The notes: generated by a model from the letters alone, not told the origin. Counted from the first letter of the stretch, positions 24,692 to 38,906 are shown. The stretch: DNA of 64,000 nucleotides from Hybos culiciformis (GCA_964007475.1 CAXFZM010000106.1:193501-257500); one strand, 5' to 3'. Made by a program: numbers and translations.

Positions 24692-25965
24692 GCTTAAACT
24701 AAAGGTCTAGAAATTACGCTTCTTTCTGTGCAATTTTTATGAAAATCGGTTTTCTAGATCCGGAGAAATAAACGATAAGGTGAGCAAACCCCCTAACTTT
24801 AACACATAAAATGTTGACTTTGGGCTGGTTTTTTGTTCATTACTCCGGCTCCAGACTTCGGCGGACCTCCGTTTTGAGCTTAAATTAAAGGTCTAGAAAT
24901 TACGCTTCTTTCTGTGCAATTTTTATGAAAATCGGTTTTCTAGATCCGGAGAAATAAACGATAAGGTGAGCAAACTCCCTAACTTTAACACATAAAATGT
25001 TGACTTTGGGCTGGTTTTTTGTTCATTACTGCGGCTCCAGACCTTTGAGAGCTTCCGTTTTTGGCTTAAATTAAAGGTCTAGAAATTACGCTTCTTTCTG
25101 TGCAATTTTTATGAAAATCGGTTTTCTAGATCCGGAGAAATAAACGATAAGGTGAGCAAACCCCCTAACTTTAACACATAAAATGTTTACCTTGGGCTGG
25201 TTTTTTGTTCATTACTCCGGCTCCAGACCTCGGAGAACCTCCGTTTTTGGCTTAATTTAAAGGTCTAGAAATTACGCTTCTTTCTGTGCAATTTTTATGA
25301 AAATCGGTTTTCTAGATCCGGATTAATAAACGATAAGGTGAGCAAACCCCCTAACTTTAACACATAAAATGTTGACTTTGGGCTGGTTTTTTGTTCATTA
25401 CTCCGGCTTTAGACCTCAGAGATCCTCCGTTTTTGGCTTAAATTAAAGGTCTAGAAATTACGCTTCTTTCTGTGCAATTTTTATGAAAATCGGTTTTCTA
25501 GATCCGGAGAAATAAACGATAAGGTGAGCAAACCCCCTAACTTTAACACATAAAATGTTTACCTTGGGCTGGTTTTTTGTTCATTACTCCGGCTCCAGAC
25601 CTCGGAGAACCTCCGTTTTTGGCTTAATTTAAAGGTCTAGAAATTACGCTTCTTTCTGTGCAATTTTTATGAAAATCGGTTTTCTAGATCCGGATTAATA
25701 AACGATAAGGTGAGCAAACCCCCTAACTTTAACACATAAAATGTTGACTTTGGGCTGGTTTTTTGTTCATTACTCCGGCTCTAGACCTCGGAGAACCTCC
25801 GTTTTTGGCTTAAATTAAAGGTCTAGAAATTACGCTTCTTTCTGTGCAATTTTTATGAAAATCGGTTTTCTAGATCCAGAGAAATAAACGATAAGGTGAG
25901 CAAACCCCCTAACTTTAACACATAAAATGTTGACTTTGGGCTGGTTTTTTGTTCATTACTCCGGC
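24692..25965 (+). repeat. Partial third copy of the 21 kb / 27 kb block
   Basis: Carries the same ordered markers as 20975-22240: CGTTTTGAGCTT (24869), CCTTTGAGAGCTTCC (about 25042), GTTTACC, CTTTAGACCTCAGAGATCC (about 25408) and GGATTAATAAAC. The spacing from copy 1 is about 20 monomers. It stops where CTGCAGACTTCGG replaces the expected monomer near 25968. Confidence 0.75.
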
Positions 25966-26740
25966 TGCAGACTTCGGCGGACCTCCGTTTTTGGCTTAAA
26001 TTAAAGGTCTAGAAATTACGCTTCTTTCTGTGCAATTTTTATGAAAATCGGTTTTCTAGATCCGGAGAAATAAACGATAAGGTGAGCAAACTCCCTAACT
26101 TTAACACATAAAATGTTGACTTTGGGCTGGTTTTTTGTTCATTACTGCGGCTCCAGACCTTTGAGAGCTTCCGTTTTTGGCTTAAATTAAAGGTCTAGAA
26201 ATTACGCTTCTTTCTGTGCAATTTTTATGAAAATCGGTTTTCTAGATCCGGAGAAATAAACGATAAGGTGAGCAAACCCCCTTACTTTAACACATAAAAT
26301 GTTTACCTTGGGCTGGTTTTTTGTTCATTACTCCGGCTCCAGACTTCGGCGGACCTCCGTTTTGAGCTTAAATTAAAGGTCTAGAAATTACGCTTCTTTC
26401 TGTGCAATTTTTATGAAAATCGGTTTTCTAGATCCGGAGAAATAAACGATAAGGTGAGCAAACCCCCTAACTTTAACACATAAAATGTTTACCTTGGGCT
26501 GGTTTTTTGTTCATTACTCCGGCTCCAGACTTCGGCGGACCTCCGTTTTGAGCTTAAATTAAAGGTCTAGAAATTACGCTTCTTTCTGTGTAATTTTTAT
26601 GAAAATCGGTTTTCTAGATCCGGAGAAATAAACGATAAGGTGAGCAAACCCCCTAACTTTAACAAATAAAATGTTGACTTTGGGCTGGTTTTTTGTTCAT
26701 TACTCCGGCTCTAGACCTCGGAGAACCTCCGTTTTTGGCT

Positions 26741-29338
26741 TAAACTAAAGGTCTAGAAATTACGCTTCTTTCTGTGCAATTTTTATGAAAATCGGTTTTC
26801 TAGATCCGGAGAAATAAACGATAAGGTGAGCAAACCCCCTAACTTTAACACATAAAATGTTGACTTTGGGCTGGTTTTTTGTTCATTACTCCGGCTCCAG
26901 ACTTCGGCGGACCTCCGTTTTGAGCTTAAATTAAAGGTCTAGAAATTACGCTTCTTTCTGTGCAATTTTTATGAAAATCGGTTTTCTAGATCCGGAGAAA
27001 TAAACGATAAGGTGAGCAAACTCCCTAACTTTAACACATAAAATGTTGACTTTGGGCTGGTTTTTTGTTCATTACTGCGGCTCCAGACCTTTGAGAGCTT
27101 CCGTTTTTGGCTTAAATTAAAGGTCTAGAAATTACGCTTCTTTCTGTGCAATTTTTATGAAAATCGGTTTTCTAGATCCGGAGAAATAAACGATAAGGTG
27201 AGCAAACCCCCTAACTTTAACACATAAAATGTTTACCTTGGGCTGGTTTTTTGTTCATTACTCCGGCTCCAGACCTCGGAGAACCTCCGTTTTTGGCTTA
27301 ATTTAAAGGTCTAGAAATTACGCTTCTTTCTGTGCAATTTTTATGAAAATCGGTTTTCTAGATCCGGATTAATAAACGATAAGGTGAGCAAACCCCCTAA
27401 CTTTAACACATAAAATGTTGACTTTGGGCTGGTTTTTTGTTCATTACTCCGGCTTTAGACCTCAGAGATCCTCCGTTTTTGGCTTAAATTAAAGGTCTAG
27501 AAATTACGCTTCTTTCTGTGCAATTTTTATGAAAATCGGTTTTCTAGATCCGGAGAAATAAACGATAAGGTGAGCAAACCCCCTAACTTTAACACATAAA
27601 ATGTTTACCTTGGGCTGGTTTTTTGTTCATTACTCCGGCTCCAGACCTCGGAGAACCTCCGTTTTTGGCTTAATTTAAAGGTCTAGAAATTACGCTTCTT
27701 TCTGTGCAATTTTTATGAAAATCGGTTTTCTAGATCCGGATTAATAAACGATAAGGTGAGCAAACCCCCTAACTTTAACACATAAAATGTTGACTTTGGG
27801 CTGGTTTTTTGTTCATTACTCCGGCTCTAGACCTCGGAGAACCTCCGTTTTTGGCTTAAATTAAAGGTCTAGAAATTACGCTTCTTTCTGTGCAATTTTT
27901 ATGAAAATCGGTTTTCTAGATCCAGAGAAATAAACGATAAGGTGAGCAAACCCCCTAACTTTAACACATAAAATGTTTACCTTGGGCTGGTTTTTTGTTC
28001 ATTACTCCGGCTCCAGACTTCGGCGGACCTCCTTTTTTGGCTTAAACTAAAGGTCTAGAAATTACGCTTCTTTCTGTGCAATTTTTATGAAAATCGGTTT
28101 TCTAGATCCGGAGAAATAAACGATAAGGTGAGCAAACCCCCTAACTTTAACACATAAAATGTTGACTTTGGGCTGGTTTTTTGTTCATTACTCCGGCTCT
28201 AGACCTCGGAGAACCTCCTTTTTTGGCTTAAACTAAAGGTCTAGAAATTACGCTTCTTTCTGTGCAATTTTTATGAAAATCGGTTTTCTAGATCCGGAGA
28301 AATAAACGATAAGGTGAGCAAACCCCCTAACTTTAACACATAAAATGTTGACTTTGGGCTGGTTTTTTGTTCATTACTCCGGCTCTAGACCTCGGAGAAC
28401 CTCCGTTTTTGGCTTAAATTAAAGGTCTAGAAATTACGCTTCTTTCTGTGTAATTTTTATGAAAATCGGTTTTCTAGATCCGGAGAAATAAACGATAAGG
28501 TGAGCAAACCCCCTAACTTTAACAAATAAAATGTTGACTTTGGGCTGGTTTTTTGTTCATTACTCCGGCTCTAGACCTCGGAGAACCTCCGTTTTTGGCT
28601 TAAATTAAAGGTCTAGAAATTACGCTTCTTTCTGTGCAATTTTTATGAAAATCGGTTTTCTAGATCCGGAGAAATAAACGATAAGGTGAGCAAACCCCCT
28701 AACTTTAACACATAAAATGTTGACTTTGGGCTGGTTTTTTGTTCATTACTCCGGCTGCAGACTTCGGCGGACCTCCGTTTTTGGCTTAAATTAAAGGTCT
28801 AGAAATTACGCTTCTTTCTGTGCGATTTTTATGAAAATCGGTTTTCTAGATCCAGAGAAATAAACGATAAGGTGAGCAAACCCCCTAACTTTAACACATA
28901 AAATGTTGACTTTGGGCTGGTTTTTTGTTCATTACTCCGGCTCCAGACCTCGGAGAACCTCCGTTTTTGACTTAAATTAAAGGTCTAGAACTTACGCTTA
29001 TTTCTGTGCAATTTTTATGAAAATCGGTTTTCTAGATCCGGAGAAATAAACGATAAGGTGAGCAAACCCCCCTAACTTTAACACATAAAATGTTGACTTT
29101 GGGCTGGTTTTTTGTTCATTACTCCGGCTCTAGACCTCGGAGAACCTCCGTTTTTGGCTTAAATTAAAGGTCTAGAAAATACGATTTTTTCTGTGCAATT
29201 TTTATGAAAATCGGTTTTCTAGATCCGGAGAAATAAACGATAAGGTGAGCAAACTCCCTAACTTTAACACATACAATGTTGACTTTGGGCTGGTTTTTTG
29301 TTCATTACTCCGGCTCCAGACCTCGGAGAGCCTCCGTT
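26741..29338 (+). repeat. Duplicated block of about 14 monomers, copy 2 (offset 31 monomers)
   Basis: Second copy of 20975-23570. Its right edge near 29.34 kb coincides with the point where the variant mix of the whole array changes. After it, CCGGGAAAAT, TTTTGTAGATCC and later TAACATG appear and GTTTACC monomers stop. Confidence 0.87.
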
Positions 29339-32300
29339 TTTGCCTTAAATTAAAGGTCTAGAAATTACGCTTCTTTCTGTGCAATTTTTATGAAAATCGG
29401 TTTTCTAGATCCGGGAAAATAAACGATAAGGTGAGCAAACTCCCTAACTTTAACACATAAAATGTTGACTTTGGGCTGGTTTTTTGTTCATTACTCCGGC
29501 TCTAGACCTCGGAGAACCTCCGTTTTTGGCTTAAATTAAAGGTCTAGAAAATACGCTTTTTTCTGTGCAATTTTTATGAAAATCGGTTTTCTAGATCCGG
29601 AGAAATAAACGATAAGGTGAGCAAACTCCCTAACTTTAACACATAAAATGTTGACTTTGGGCTTGTTTTTTGTTCATTACTCCGGCTCCAGACTTCGGCG
29701 GACCTCCGTTTTTAGCTTAAATTAAAGGTCTAGAACTTACGCTTCTTTCTGTGCAATTTTTATGTAAATCGGTTTTGTAGATCCGGAGAAATAAACGATA
29801 AGGTGAGCAAACCCCCTAACTTTAACACATAAAATGTTGACTTTGGGCTGGTTTTTTGTTCATTACTCCGGCTCCAGACCTCGGAGAACCTCCGTTTTTG
29901 ACTTAAATTAAAGGTCTAGAACTTACGCTTCTTTCTGTGCAATTTTTATGAAAATCGGTTTTCTAGATCCGGAGAAATAAACGATAAGGTGAGCAAACCC
30001 CCCTAACTTTAACACATAAAATGTTGACTTTGGGCTGGTTTTTTGTTCATTACTCCGGCTCTAGACCTCGGAGAACCTCCGTTTTTGGCTTAAATTAAAG
30101 GTCTAGAAAATACGCTTTTTTCTGTGCAATTTTTATGAAAATCGGTTTTCTAGATCCGGAGAAATAAACGATAAGGTGAGCAAACTCCCTAACTTTAACA
30201 CATAAAATGTTGACTTTGGGCTGGTTTTTTGTTCATTACTCCGGCTCCAGACTTCGGCGGACCTCCGTTTTTAGCTTAAATTAAAGGTCTAGAAATTACG
30301 CTTCTTTCTGTGCAATTTTTATGAAAATCGGTTTTCTAGATCCAGAGAATCAAACGATAAGGTGAGCAAACCCCCTAACTTTAACACATAAAATGTTGAC
30401 TTTGGGCTGGTTTTTTGTTCATTACTCCGGCTCCAGACTTCGGCGGACCTCCTTTTTTGGCTTAAACTAAAGGTCTAGAAATTACGCTTCTTTCTGTGCA
30501 ATTTTTATGAAAATCGGTTTTCTAGATCCGGAGAAATAAACGATAAGGTGAGCAAACCCCCTAACTTTAACACATAAAATGTTGACTTTGGGCTGGTTTT
30601 TTGTTCATTACTCCGGCTCTAGACCTCGGAGAACCTCCGTTATTGGCTTAAATTAAAGGTCTAGAAAATACGCTTCTTTCTGTGCAATTTTTATGAAAAT
30701 CGGTTTTCTAGATCCGGAGAAATAAACGATAAGGTGAGCAAACCCCCTAACTTTAACAAATAAAATGTTGACTTTGGGCTGGTTTTTTGTTCATTACTCC
30801 GGCTCTAGACCTCGGAGAACCTCCGTTTTTGGCTTAAATTAAAGGTCTAGAAATTACGCTTCTTTCTGTGCAATTTTTATGAAAATCGGTTTTCTAGATC
30901 CGGAGAAATAAACGATAAGGTGAGCAAACCCCCTAACTTTAACACATAAAATGTTGACTTTGGGCTGGTTTTTTGTTCATTACTCCGGCTGCAGACTTCG
31001 GCGGACCTCCGTTTTTGGCTTAAATTAAAGGTCTAGAAATTACGCTTCTTTCTGTGCAATTTTTATGAAAATCGGTTTTCTAGATCCAGAGAAATAAACG
31101 ATAAGGTGAGCAAACCCCCTAACTTTAACACATAAAATGTTGACTTTGGGCTGGTTTTTTGTTCATTACTCCGGCTCCAGACCTCGGATAACCTCCGTTT
31201 TTGACTTAAATTAAAGGTCTAGAACTTACGCTTCTTTCTGTGCAATTTTTATGAAAATCGGTTTTCTAGATCCGGAGAAATAAACGATAAGGTGAGCAAA
31301 CCCCCTAACTTTAACACATAAAATGTTGACTCAGGGCTGGTTTTTTGTTCATTACTCCGGCTGCAGACTTCGGCGGACCTCCGTTTTTGGCTTAAATTAA
31401 AGGTCTAGAAATTACGCTTCTTTCTGTGCAATTTTTATGAAAATCGGTTTTCTAGATCCGGAGAAATAAACGATAAGGTGAGCAAACCCCCTAACTTTAA
31501 CACATAAAATGTTGACTTTGGGCTGGTTTTTTGTTCATTACTCCGGCTCCAGACTTCGGCGGACCTCCGTTTTTGACTTAAATTAAAGATCTAGAAATTA
31601 CGCTTCTTTCTGTACAATTTTTATGAAAATCGGTTTTCTAGATCCGGAGAAATAAACGATAAAATGAGCAAACCCCCTAACTTTAACACATAAAATGTTG
31701 ACTTTGGGCTGGTTTTTTGTTCATTACTCCGGCTCCAGACCTCGGAGAGCCTCCGTTTTTGCCTTAAATTAAAGGTCTAGAAATTACGCTTCTTTCTGTG
31801 CAATTTTTATGAAAATCGGTTTTCTAGATCCGGGAAAATAAACGATAAGGTGAGCAAACTCCCTAACTTTAACACATAACATGTTGACTTTGGGCTGGTT
31901 TTTTGTTCATTACTCCGGCTCTAGACCTCGGAGAACCTCCGTTTTTGGCTTAAATTAAAGGTCTAGAAATAACGCTTCTTTCTGTGCAATTTTTATGAAA
32001 ATCGGTTTTCTAGATCCCGAGAAGTAAACGATAAGGTGAGCAAACCCCCTAACTTTAACACATAACATGTTGACTTTGGGCTGGTTTTTTGTTCATTACT
32101 CCGGCTCCAGACCTCGGAGAACCTCCGTTTTTAACTTAAATTAAAGGTCTAGAACTTACGCTTCTTTCTGTGCAATTTTTATGTAAATCGGTTTTGTAGA
32201 TCCGGAGAAATAAACGATAAGGTGAGCAAACCCCCTAACTTTAACACATAAAATGTTGACTTTGGGCTGGTTTTTTGTTCATTACTCCGGCTCCGGACCT

Positions 32301-35300
32301 CGGAGAACCTCCGTTTTTGGCTTAAATTAAAGGTCTAGAAATTACGCTTCTTTCTGTGCAATTTTTATGAAAATCGGTTTTCTAGATCCGGAGAAATAAA
32401 CGATAAGGTGAGCAAACTCCCTAACTTTAACACATAAAATGTTGACTTTGGGCTGGTTTTTTGTTCATTACTCCGGCTCCAGACTTCGGCGGACCTCCGT
32501 TTTTAGCTTAAATTAAAGGTCTAGAAATTACGCTTCTTTCTGTGCAATTTTTATGAAAATCGGTTTTCTAGATCCCGAGAAGTAAACGATAAGGTGAGCA
32601 AACCCCCTAACTTTAACACATAACATGTTGACTTTGGGCTGGTTTTTTGTTCATTACTCCGGCTCCAGACCTCGGAGAACCTCCGTTTTTAACTTAAATT
32701 AAAGGTCTAGAACTTACGCTTCTTTCTGTGCAATTTTATGTAAATCGGTTTTGTAGATCCGGAGAAATAAACGATAAGGTGAGCAAACCCCCTAACTTTA
32801 ACACATAAAATGTTGACTTTGGGCTGGTTTTTTGTTCATTACTCCGGCTCCAGACTTCGGCGGACCTCCTTTTTTGGCTTAAACTAAAGGTCCAGAAATT
32901 ACGCTTCTTTCTGTGCAATTTTTATGAAAATCGGTTTTCTAGATCCGGAGAAATAAACGATAAGGTGAGCAAACCCCCTAACTTTAACACATAAAATGTT
33001 GACTTTGGGCTGGTTTTTTGTTCATTACTCCGGCTCTAGACCTCGGAGAACCTCCGTTTTTGGCTTAAATTAAAGGTCTAGAAATTACGCTTCTTTCTGT
33101 GCAATTTTTATGAAAATCGGTTTTCTAGATCCGGAGAAATAAACGATAAGGTGAGCAAACCCCCTAACTTTAACAAATAAAATGTTGACTTTGGGCTGGT
33201 TTTTTGTTCATTACTCCGGCTCTAGACCTCGGAGAACCTCCGTTTTTGGCTTACATTAAAGGTCTAGAAATTACGCTTCTTTCTGTGCAATTTTTATGAA
33301 AATCGGTTTTCTAGATCCGGAGAAATAAACGATAAGGTGAGCAAACCCCCTAACTTTAACACATAAAATGTTGACTTTGGGCTGGTTTTTTGTTCATTAC
33401 TCCGGCTGCAGACTTCGGCGGACCTCCGTTTTTGGCTTAAATTAAAGGTCTAGAAATTACGCTTCTTTCTGTGCAATTTTTATGAAAATCGGTTTTCTAG
33501 ATCCAGAGAAATAAACGATAAGGTGAGCAAACCCCCTAACTTTAACACATAAAATGTTGACTTTGGGCTGGTTTTTTGTTCATTACTCCGGCTCCAGACC
33601 TCGGAGAACCTCCGTTTTTGACTTAAATTAAAGGTCTAGAACTTACGCTTCTTTCTGTGCAATTTTTATGAAAATCGGTTTTCTAGATGCGGAGAAATAA
33701 ACGATAAGGTGAGCAAACCCCCTAACTTTAACACATAAAATGTTGACTTTGGGCTGGTTTTTTGTTCATTACTCCGGCTGCAGACTTCGGCGGACCTCCG
33801 TTTTTGGCTTAAATTAAAGGTCTAGAAATTACGCTTCTTTCTGTGCAATTTTTATGAAAATCGGTTTTCTAGATCCGGAGAAATAAACGATAAGGTGAGC
33901 AAACCCCCTAACTTTAACACATAAAATGTTGACTTTGGGCTGGTTTTTTGTTCATTACTCCGGCTCCAGACTTCGGCGGACCTCCGTTTTTGACTTAAAT
34001 TAAAGATCTAGAAATTACGCTTCTTTCTGTACAATTTTTATGAAAATCGGTTTTCTAGATCCGGAGAAATAAACGATAAAATGAGCAAACCCCCTAACTT
34101 TAACACATAAAATGTTGACTTTGGGCTGGTTTTTTGTTCATTACTCCGGCTCCAGACCTCGGAGAGCCTCCGTTTTTGCCTTAAATTAAAGGTCTAGAAA
34201 TTACGCTTCTTTCTGTGCAATTTTTATGAAAATCGTTTTTCTAGATCCGGGAAAATAAACGATAAGGTGAGCAAACTCCCTAACTTTAACACATAACATG
34301 TTGACTTTGGGCTGGTTTTTTGTTCATTACTCCGGCTCTAGACCTCGGAGAACCTCCGTTTTTGGCTTAAATTAAAGGTCTAGAAATTACGCTTCTTTCT
34401 GTGCAATTTTTATGAAAATCGGTTTTCTAGATCCCGAGAAGTAAACGATAAGGTGAGCAAACCCCCTAACTTTAACACATAACATGTTGACTTTGGGCTG
34501 GTTTTTTGTTCATTACTCCGGCTCCAGACCTCGGAGAACCTCCGTTTTTAACTTAAATTAAAGGTCTAGAACTTACGCTTCTTTCTGTGCAATTTTTATG
34601 TAAATCGGTTTTGTAGATCCGGAGAAATAAACGATAAGGTGAGCAAACCCCCTAACTTTAACACATAAAATGTTGACTTTGGGCTGGTTTTTTGTTCATT
34701 ACTCCGGCTCCAGACCTCGGAGAACCTCCGTTTTTGGCTTAAATTAAAGGTCTAGAAATTACGCTTCTTTCTGTGCAATTTTTATGAAAATCGGTTTTCT
34801 AGATCCGGGAAAATAAACGATAAGGTGAGCAAACTCCCTAACTTTAACACATAAAATGTTGACTTTGGGCTGGTTTTTTGTTCATTACTCCGGCTCTAGA
34901 CCTCGGAGAACCTCCGTTTTTGCCTTAAATTAAAGGTCTAGAAATTACGCTTCTTTCTGTGCAATTTTTATGAAAATCGTTTTTCTAGATCCGGGAAAAT
35001 AAACGATAAGGTGAGCAAACTCCCTAACTTTAACACATAACATGTTGACTTTGGGCTGGTTTTTTGTTCATTACTCCGGCTCTAGACCTCGGAGAACCTC
35101 CGTTTTTGGCTTAAATTAAAGGTCTAGAAATTACGCTTCTTTCTGTGCAATTTTTATGAAAATCGGTTTTCTAGATCCCGAGAAGTAAACGATAAGGTGA
35201 GCAAACCCCCTAACTTTAACACATAACATGTTGACTTTGGGCTGGTTTTTTGTTCATTACTCCGGCTCCAGACCTCGGAGAACCTCCGTTTTTAACTTAA

Positions 35301-35455
35301 ATTAAAGGTCTAGAACTTACGCTTCTTTCTGTGCAATTTTTATGTAAATCGGTTTTGTAGATCCGGAGAAATAAACGATAAGGTGAGCAAACCCCCTAAC
35401 TTTAACACATAAAATGTTGACTTTGGGCTGGTTTTTTGTTCATTACTCCGGCTCC

Positions 35456-38400
35456 AGACCTCGGAGAACCTCCGTTTTTGGCTTAAATTAAAGGTCTAGA
35501 AATTACGCTTCTTTCTGTGCAATTTTTATGAAAATCGGTTTTCTAGATCCGGGAAAATAAACGATAAGGTGAGCAAACTCCCTAACTTTAACACATAAAA
35601 TGTTGACTTTGGGCTGGTTTTTTGTTCATTACTCCGGCTCTAGACCTCGGAGAACCTCCGTTTTTGGCTTAAATTAAAGGTCTAGAAAATACGCTTTTTT
35701 CTGTGCAATTTTTATGAAAATCGGTTTTCTAGATCCGGAGAAATAAACGATAAGGTGAGCAAACCCCCCTAACTTTAACACATAAAATGTTGACTTTGGG
35801 CTGGTTTTTTGTTCATTACTCCGGCTCTAGACCTCGGAGAACCTCCGTTTTTGGCTTAAATTAAAGGTCTAGAAAATACGCTTTTTTCTGTGCAATTTTT
35901 ATGAAAATCGGTTTTCTAGATCCGGAGAAATAAACGATAAGGTGAGCAAACTCCCTAACTTTAACACATAAAATGTTGACTTTGGGCTGGTTTTTTGTTC
36001 ATTACTCCGGCTCCAGACCTCGGAGAGCCTCCGTTTTTGCCTTAAATTAAAGGTCTAGAAATTACGCTTCTTTCTGTGCAATTTTTATGAAAATCGGTTT
36101 TCTAGATCCGGGAAAATAAACGATAAGGTGAGCAAACTCCCTAACTTTAACACATAAAATGTTGACTTTGGGCTGGTTTTTTGTTCATTACTCCGGCTCT
36201 AGACCTCGGAGAACCTCCGTTTTTGGCTTAAATTAAAGGTCTAGAAAATACGCTTTTTTCTGTGCAATTTTTATGAAAATCGGTTTTCTAGATCCGGAGA
36301 AATAAACGATAAGGTGAGCAAACTCCCTAACTTTAACACATAAAATGTTGACTTTGGGCTGGTTTTTTGTTTATTACTCCGGCTCCAGACTTCGGCGGAC
36401 CTCCGTTTTTAGCTTAAATTAAAGGTCTAGAACTTACGCTTCTTTCTGTGCAATTTTTATGTAAATCGGTTTTGTAGATCCGGAGAAATAAACGATAAGG
36501 TGAGCAAACCCCCTAACTTTAACACATAAAATGTTGACTTTGGGCTGGTTTTTTGTTCATTACTCCGGCTCCAGACCTCGGAGAACCTCCGTTTTTGACT
36601 TAAATTAAAGGTCTAGAACTTACGCTTCTTTCTGTGCAATTTTTATGAAAATCGGTTTTCTAGATCCGGAGAAATAAACGATAAGGTGAGCAAACCCCCC
36701 TAACTTTAACACATAAAATGTTGACTTTGGGCTGGTTTTTTGTTCATTACTCCGGCTCTAGACCTCGGAGAACCTCCGTTTTTGGCTTAAATTAAAGGTC
36801 TAGAAAATACGCTTTTTTCTGTGCAATTTTTATGAAAATCGGTTTTCTAGATCCGGAGAAATAAACGATAAGGTGAGCAAACTCCCTAACTTTAACACAT
36901 AAAATGTTGACTTTGGGCTGGTTTTTTGTTCATTACTCCGGCTCCAGACTTCGGCGGACCTCCGTTTTTAGCTTAAATTAAAGGTCTAGAAATTACGCTT
37001 CTTTCTGTGCAATTTTTATGAAAATCGGTTTTCTAGATCCAGAGAATCAAACGATAAGGTGAGCAAACCCCCTAACTTTAACACATAAAATGTTGACTTT
37101 GGGCTGGTTTTTTGTTCATTACTCCGGCTCCAGACTTCGGCGGACCTCCTTTTTTGGCTTAAACTAAAGGTCTAGAAATTACGCTTCTTTTTGTGCAATT
37201 TTTAGGAAAATCGGTTTTCTAGATCCGGAGAAATAAACGATAAGGTGAGCAAACCCCCTAACTTTAACACATAAAATGTTGACTTTGGGCTGGTTTTTTG
37301 TTCATTACTCCGGCTCTAGACCTCGGAGAACCTCCGTTTTTGGCTTAAATTAAAGGTCTAGAAATTACGCTTCTTTCTGTGCAATTTTTATGAAAATCGG
37401 TTTTCTAGATCCGGAGAAATAAACGATAAGGTGAGCAAACCCCCTAACTTTAACAAATAAAATGTTGACTTTGGGCTGGTTTTTTGTTCATTACTCCGGC
37501 TCTAGACCTCGGAGAACCTCCGTTTTTGGCTTAAATTAAAGGTCTAGAAATTACGCTTCTTTCTGTGCAATTTTTATGAAAATCGGTTTTCTAGATCCGG
37601 AGAAATAAACGATAAGGTGAGCAAACCCCCTAACTTTAACACATAAAATGTTGACTTTGGGCTGGTTTTTTGTTCATTACTCCGGCTTTTTTCTGTGCAA
37701 TTTTTATGAAAATCGGTTTTCTAGATCCGGAGAAATAAACGATAAGGTGAGCAAACTCCCTAACTTTAACACATAAAATGTTGACTTTGGGCTGGTTTTT
37801 TGTTCATTACTCCGGCTCCAGACTTCGGCGGACCTCCGTTTTTAGCTTAAATTAAAGGTCTAGAAATTACGCTTCTTTCTGTGCAATTTTTATGAAAATC
37901 GGTTTTCTAGATCCAGAGAATCAAACGATAAGGTGAGCAAACCCCCTAACTTTAACACATAAAATGTTGACTTTGGGCTGGTTTTTTGTTCATTACTCCG
38001 GCTCCAGACTTCGGCGGACCTCCTTTTTTGGCTTAAACTAAAGGTCTAGAAATTACGCTTCTTTTTGTGCAATTTTTATGAAAATCGGTTTTCTAGATCC
38101 GGAGAAATAAACGATAAGGTGAGCAAACCCCCTAACTTTAACACATAAAATGTTGACTTTGCAGACTTCGGCGGACCTCCGTTTTTGGCTTAAATTAAAG
38201 GTCTAGAAATTACGCTTCTTTCTGTGCAATTTTTATGAAAATCGGTTTTCTAGATCCAGAGAAATAAACGATAAGGTGAGCAAACCCCCTAACTTTAACA
38301 CATAAAATGTTGACTTTGGGCTGGTTTTTTGTTCATTACTCCGGCTCCAGACCTCGGATAACCTCCGTTTTTGACTTAAATTAAAGGTCTAGAACTTACG

Positions 38401-38735
38401 CTTCTTTCTGTGCAATTTTTATGAAAATCGGTTTTCTAGATCCGGAGAAATAAACGATAAGGTGAGCAAACCCCCTAACTTTAACACATAAAATGTTGAT
38501 TTTGGGCTGGTTTTTTGTTCATTACTCCGGCTGCAGACTTCGGCGGACCTCCGTTTTTGGCTTAAATTAAAGGTCTAGAAATTACGCTTCTTTCTGTGCA
38601 ATTTTTATGAAAATCGGTTTTCTAGATCCGGAGAAATAAACGATAAGGTGAGCAAACCCCCTAACTTTAACACATAAAATGTTGACTTTGGGCTGGTTTT
38701 TTGTTCATTACTCCGGCTCCAGACTTCGGCGGACC
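35456..38735 (+). repeat. Sixteen-monomer duplication, copy 1, with a 473-bp insertion
   Basis: Matches 38907-41712. Left of 37687 the offset is 3450-3451; right of 38161 it is 2977, which is 16 x 186 plus one base. The difference of 473 bp is extra DNA in this copy at 37688-38160. Shared markers: CCGGGAAAATAAAC, AATACGCTTTTTT, GGAGAGCC, AGAGAATCAAACG (37041/40491), CTTTTTGTGC, AACAAATAAAA, CCTCGGATAACC (about 38356/41333) and GTTGATTTTGGG (about 38497/41474). Confidence 0.82.
37688..38160 (+). repeat. 473-bp out-of-register local duplication
   Basis: The monomer phase breaks at both ends: CCGGC joins TTTTTTCTGTGC at about 37687, and GACTTT joins GCAGACTTCGG at 38161. The inserted sequence repeats 36814-37286 at an offset of 874 bp, including AGAGAATCAAACG (37041/37915) and CTTTTTGTGC. 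The left junction shares GCT with the template. The sibling copy near 41.13 kb lacks the insertion, so it was gained after the 16-monomer duplication or lost cleanly from the sibling. Confidence 0.8.
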
Positions 38736-38906
38736 TCCTTTTTTGGCTTAAACTAAAGGTCTAGAAATTACGCTTCTTTTTGTGCAATTTTTATGAAAAT
38801 CGGTTTTCTAGATCCGGAGAAATAAACGATAAGGTGAGCAAACCCCCTAACTTTAACACATAAAATGTTGACTTTGGGCTGGTTTTTTGTTCATTACTCC
38901 GGCTCT

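Noticed and set aside
32736..32918. 60-codon open frame on the minus strand in the satellite
   Set aside because: It results from a one-base loss (CAATTTTATG) in one monomer and has the same satellite-encoded sequence as the frame near 6.4 kb. Not a gene.
37680..38170. Two independent deletions at 37687 and 38161
   Set aside because: Offsets to the sibling block (3450 before, 2977 after) show a net gain of 473 bp, so a single templated insertion explains both junctions.
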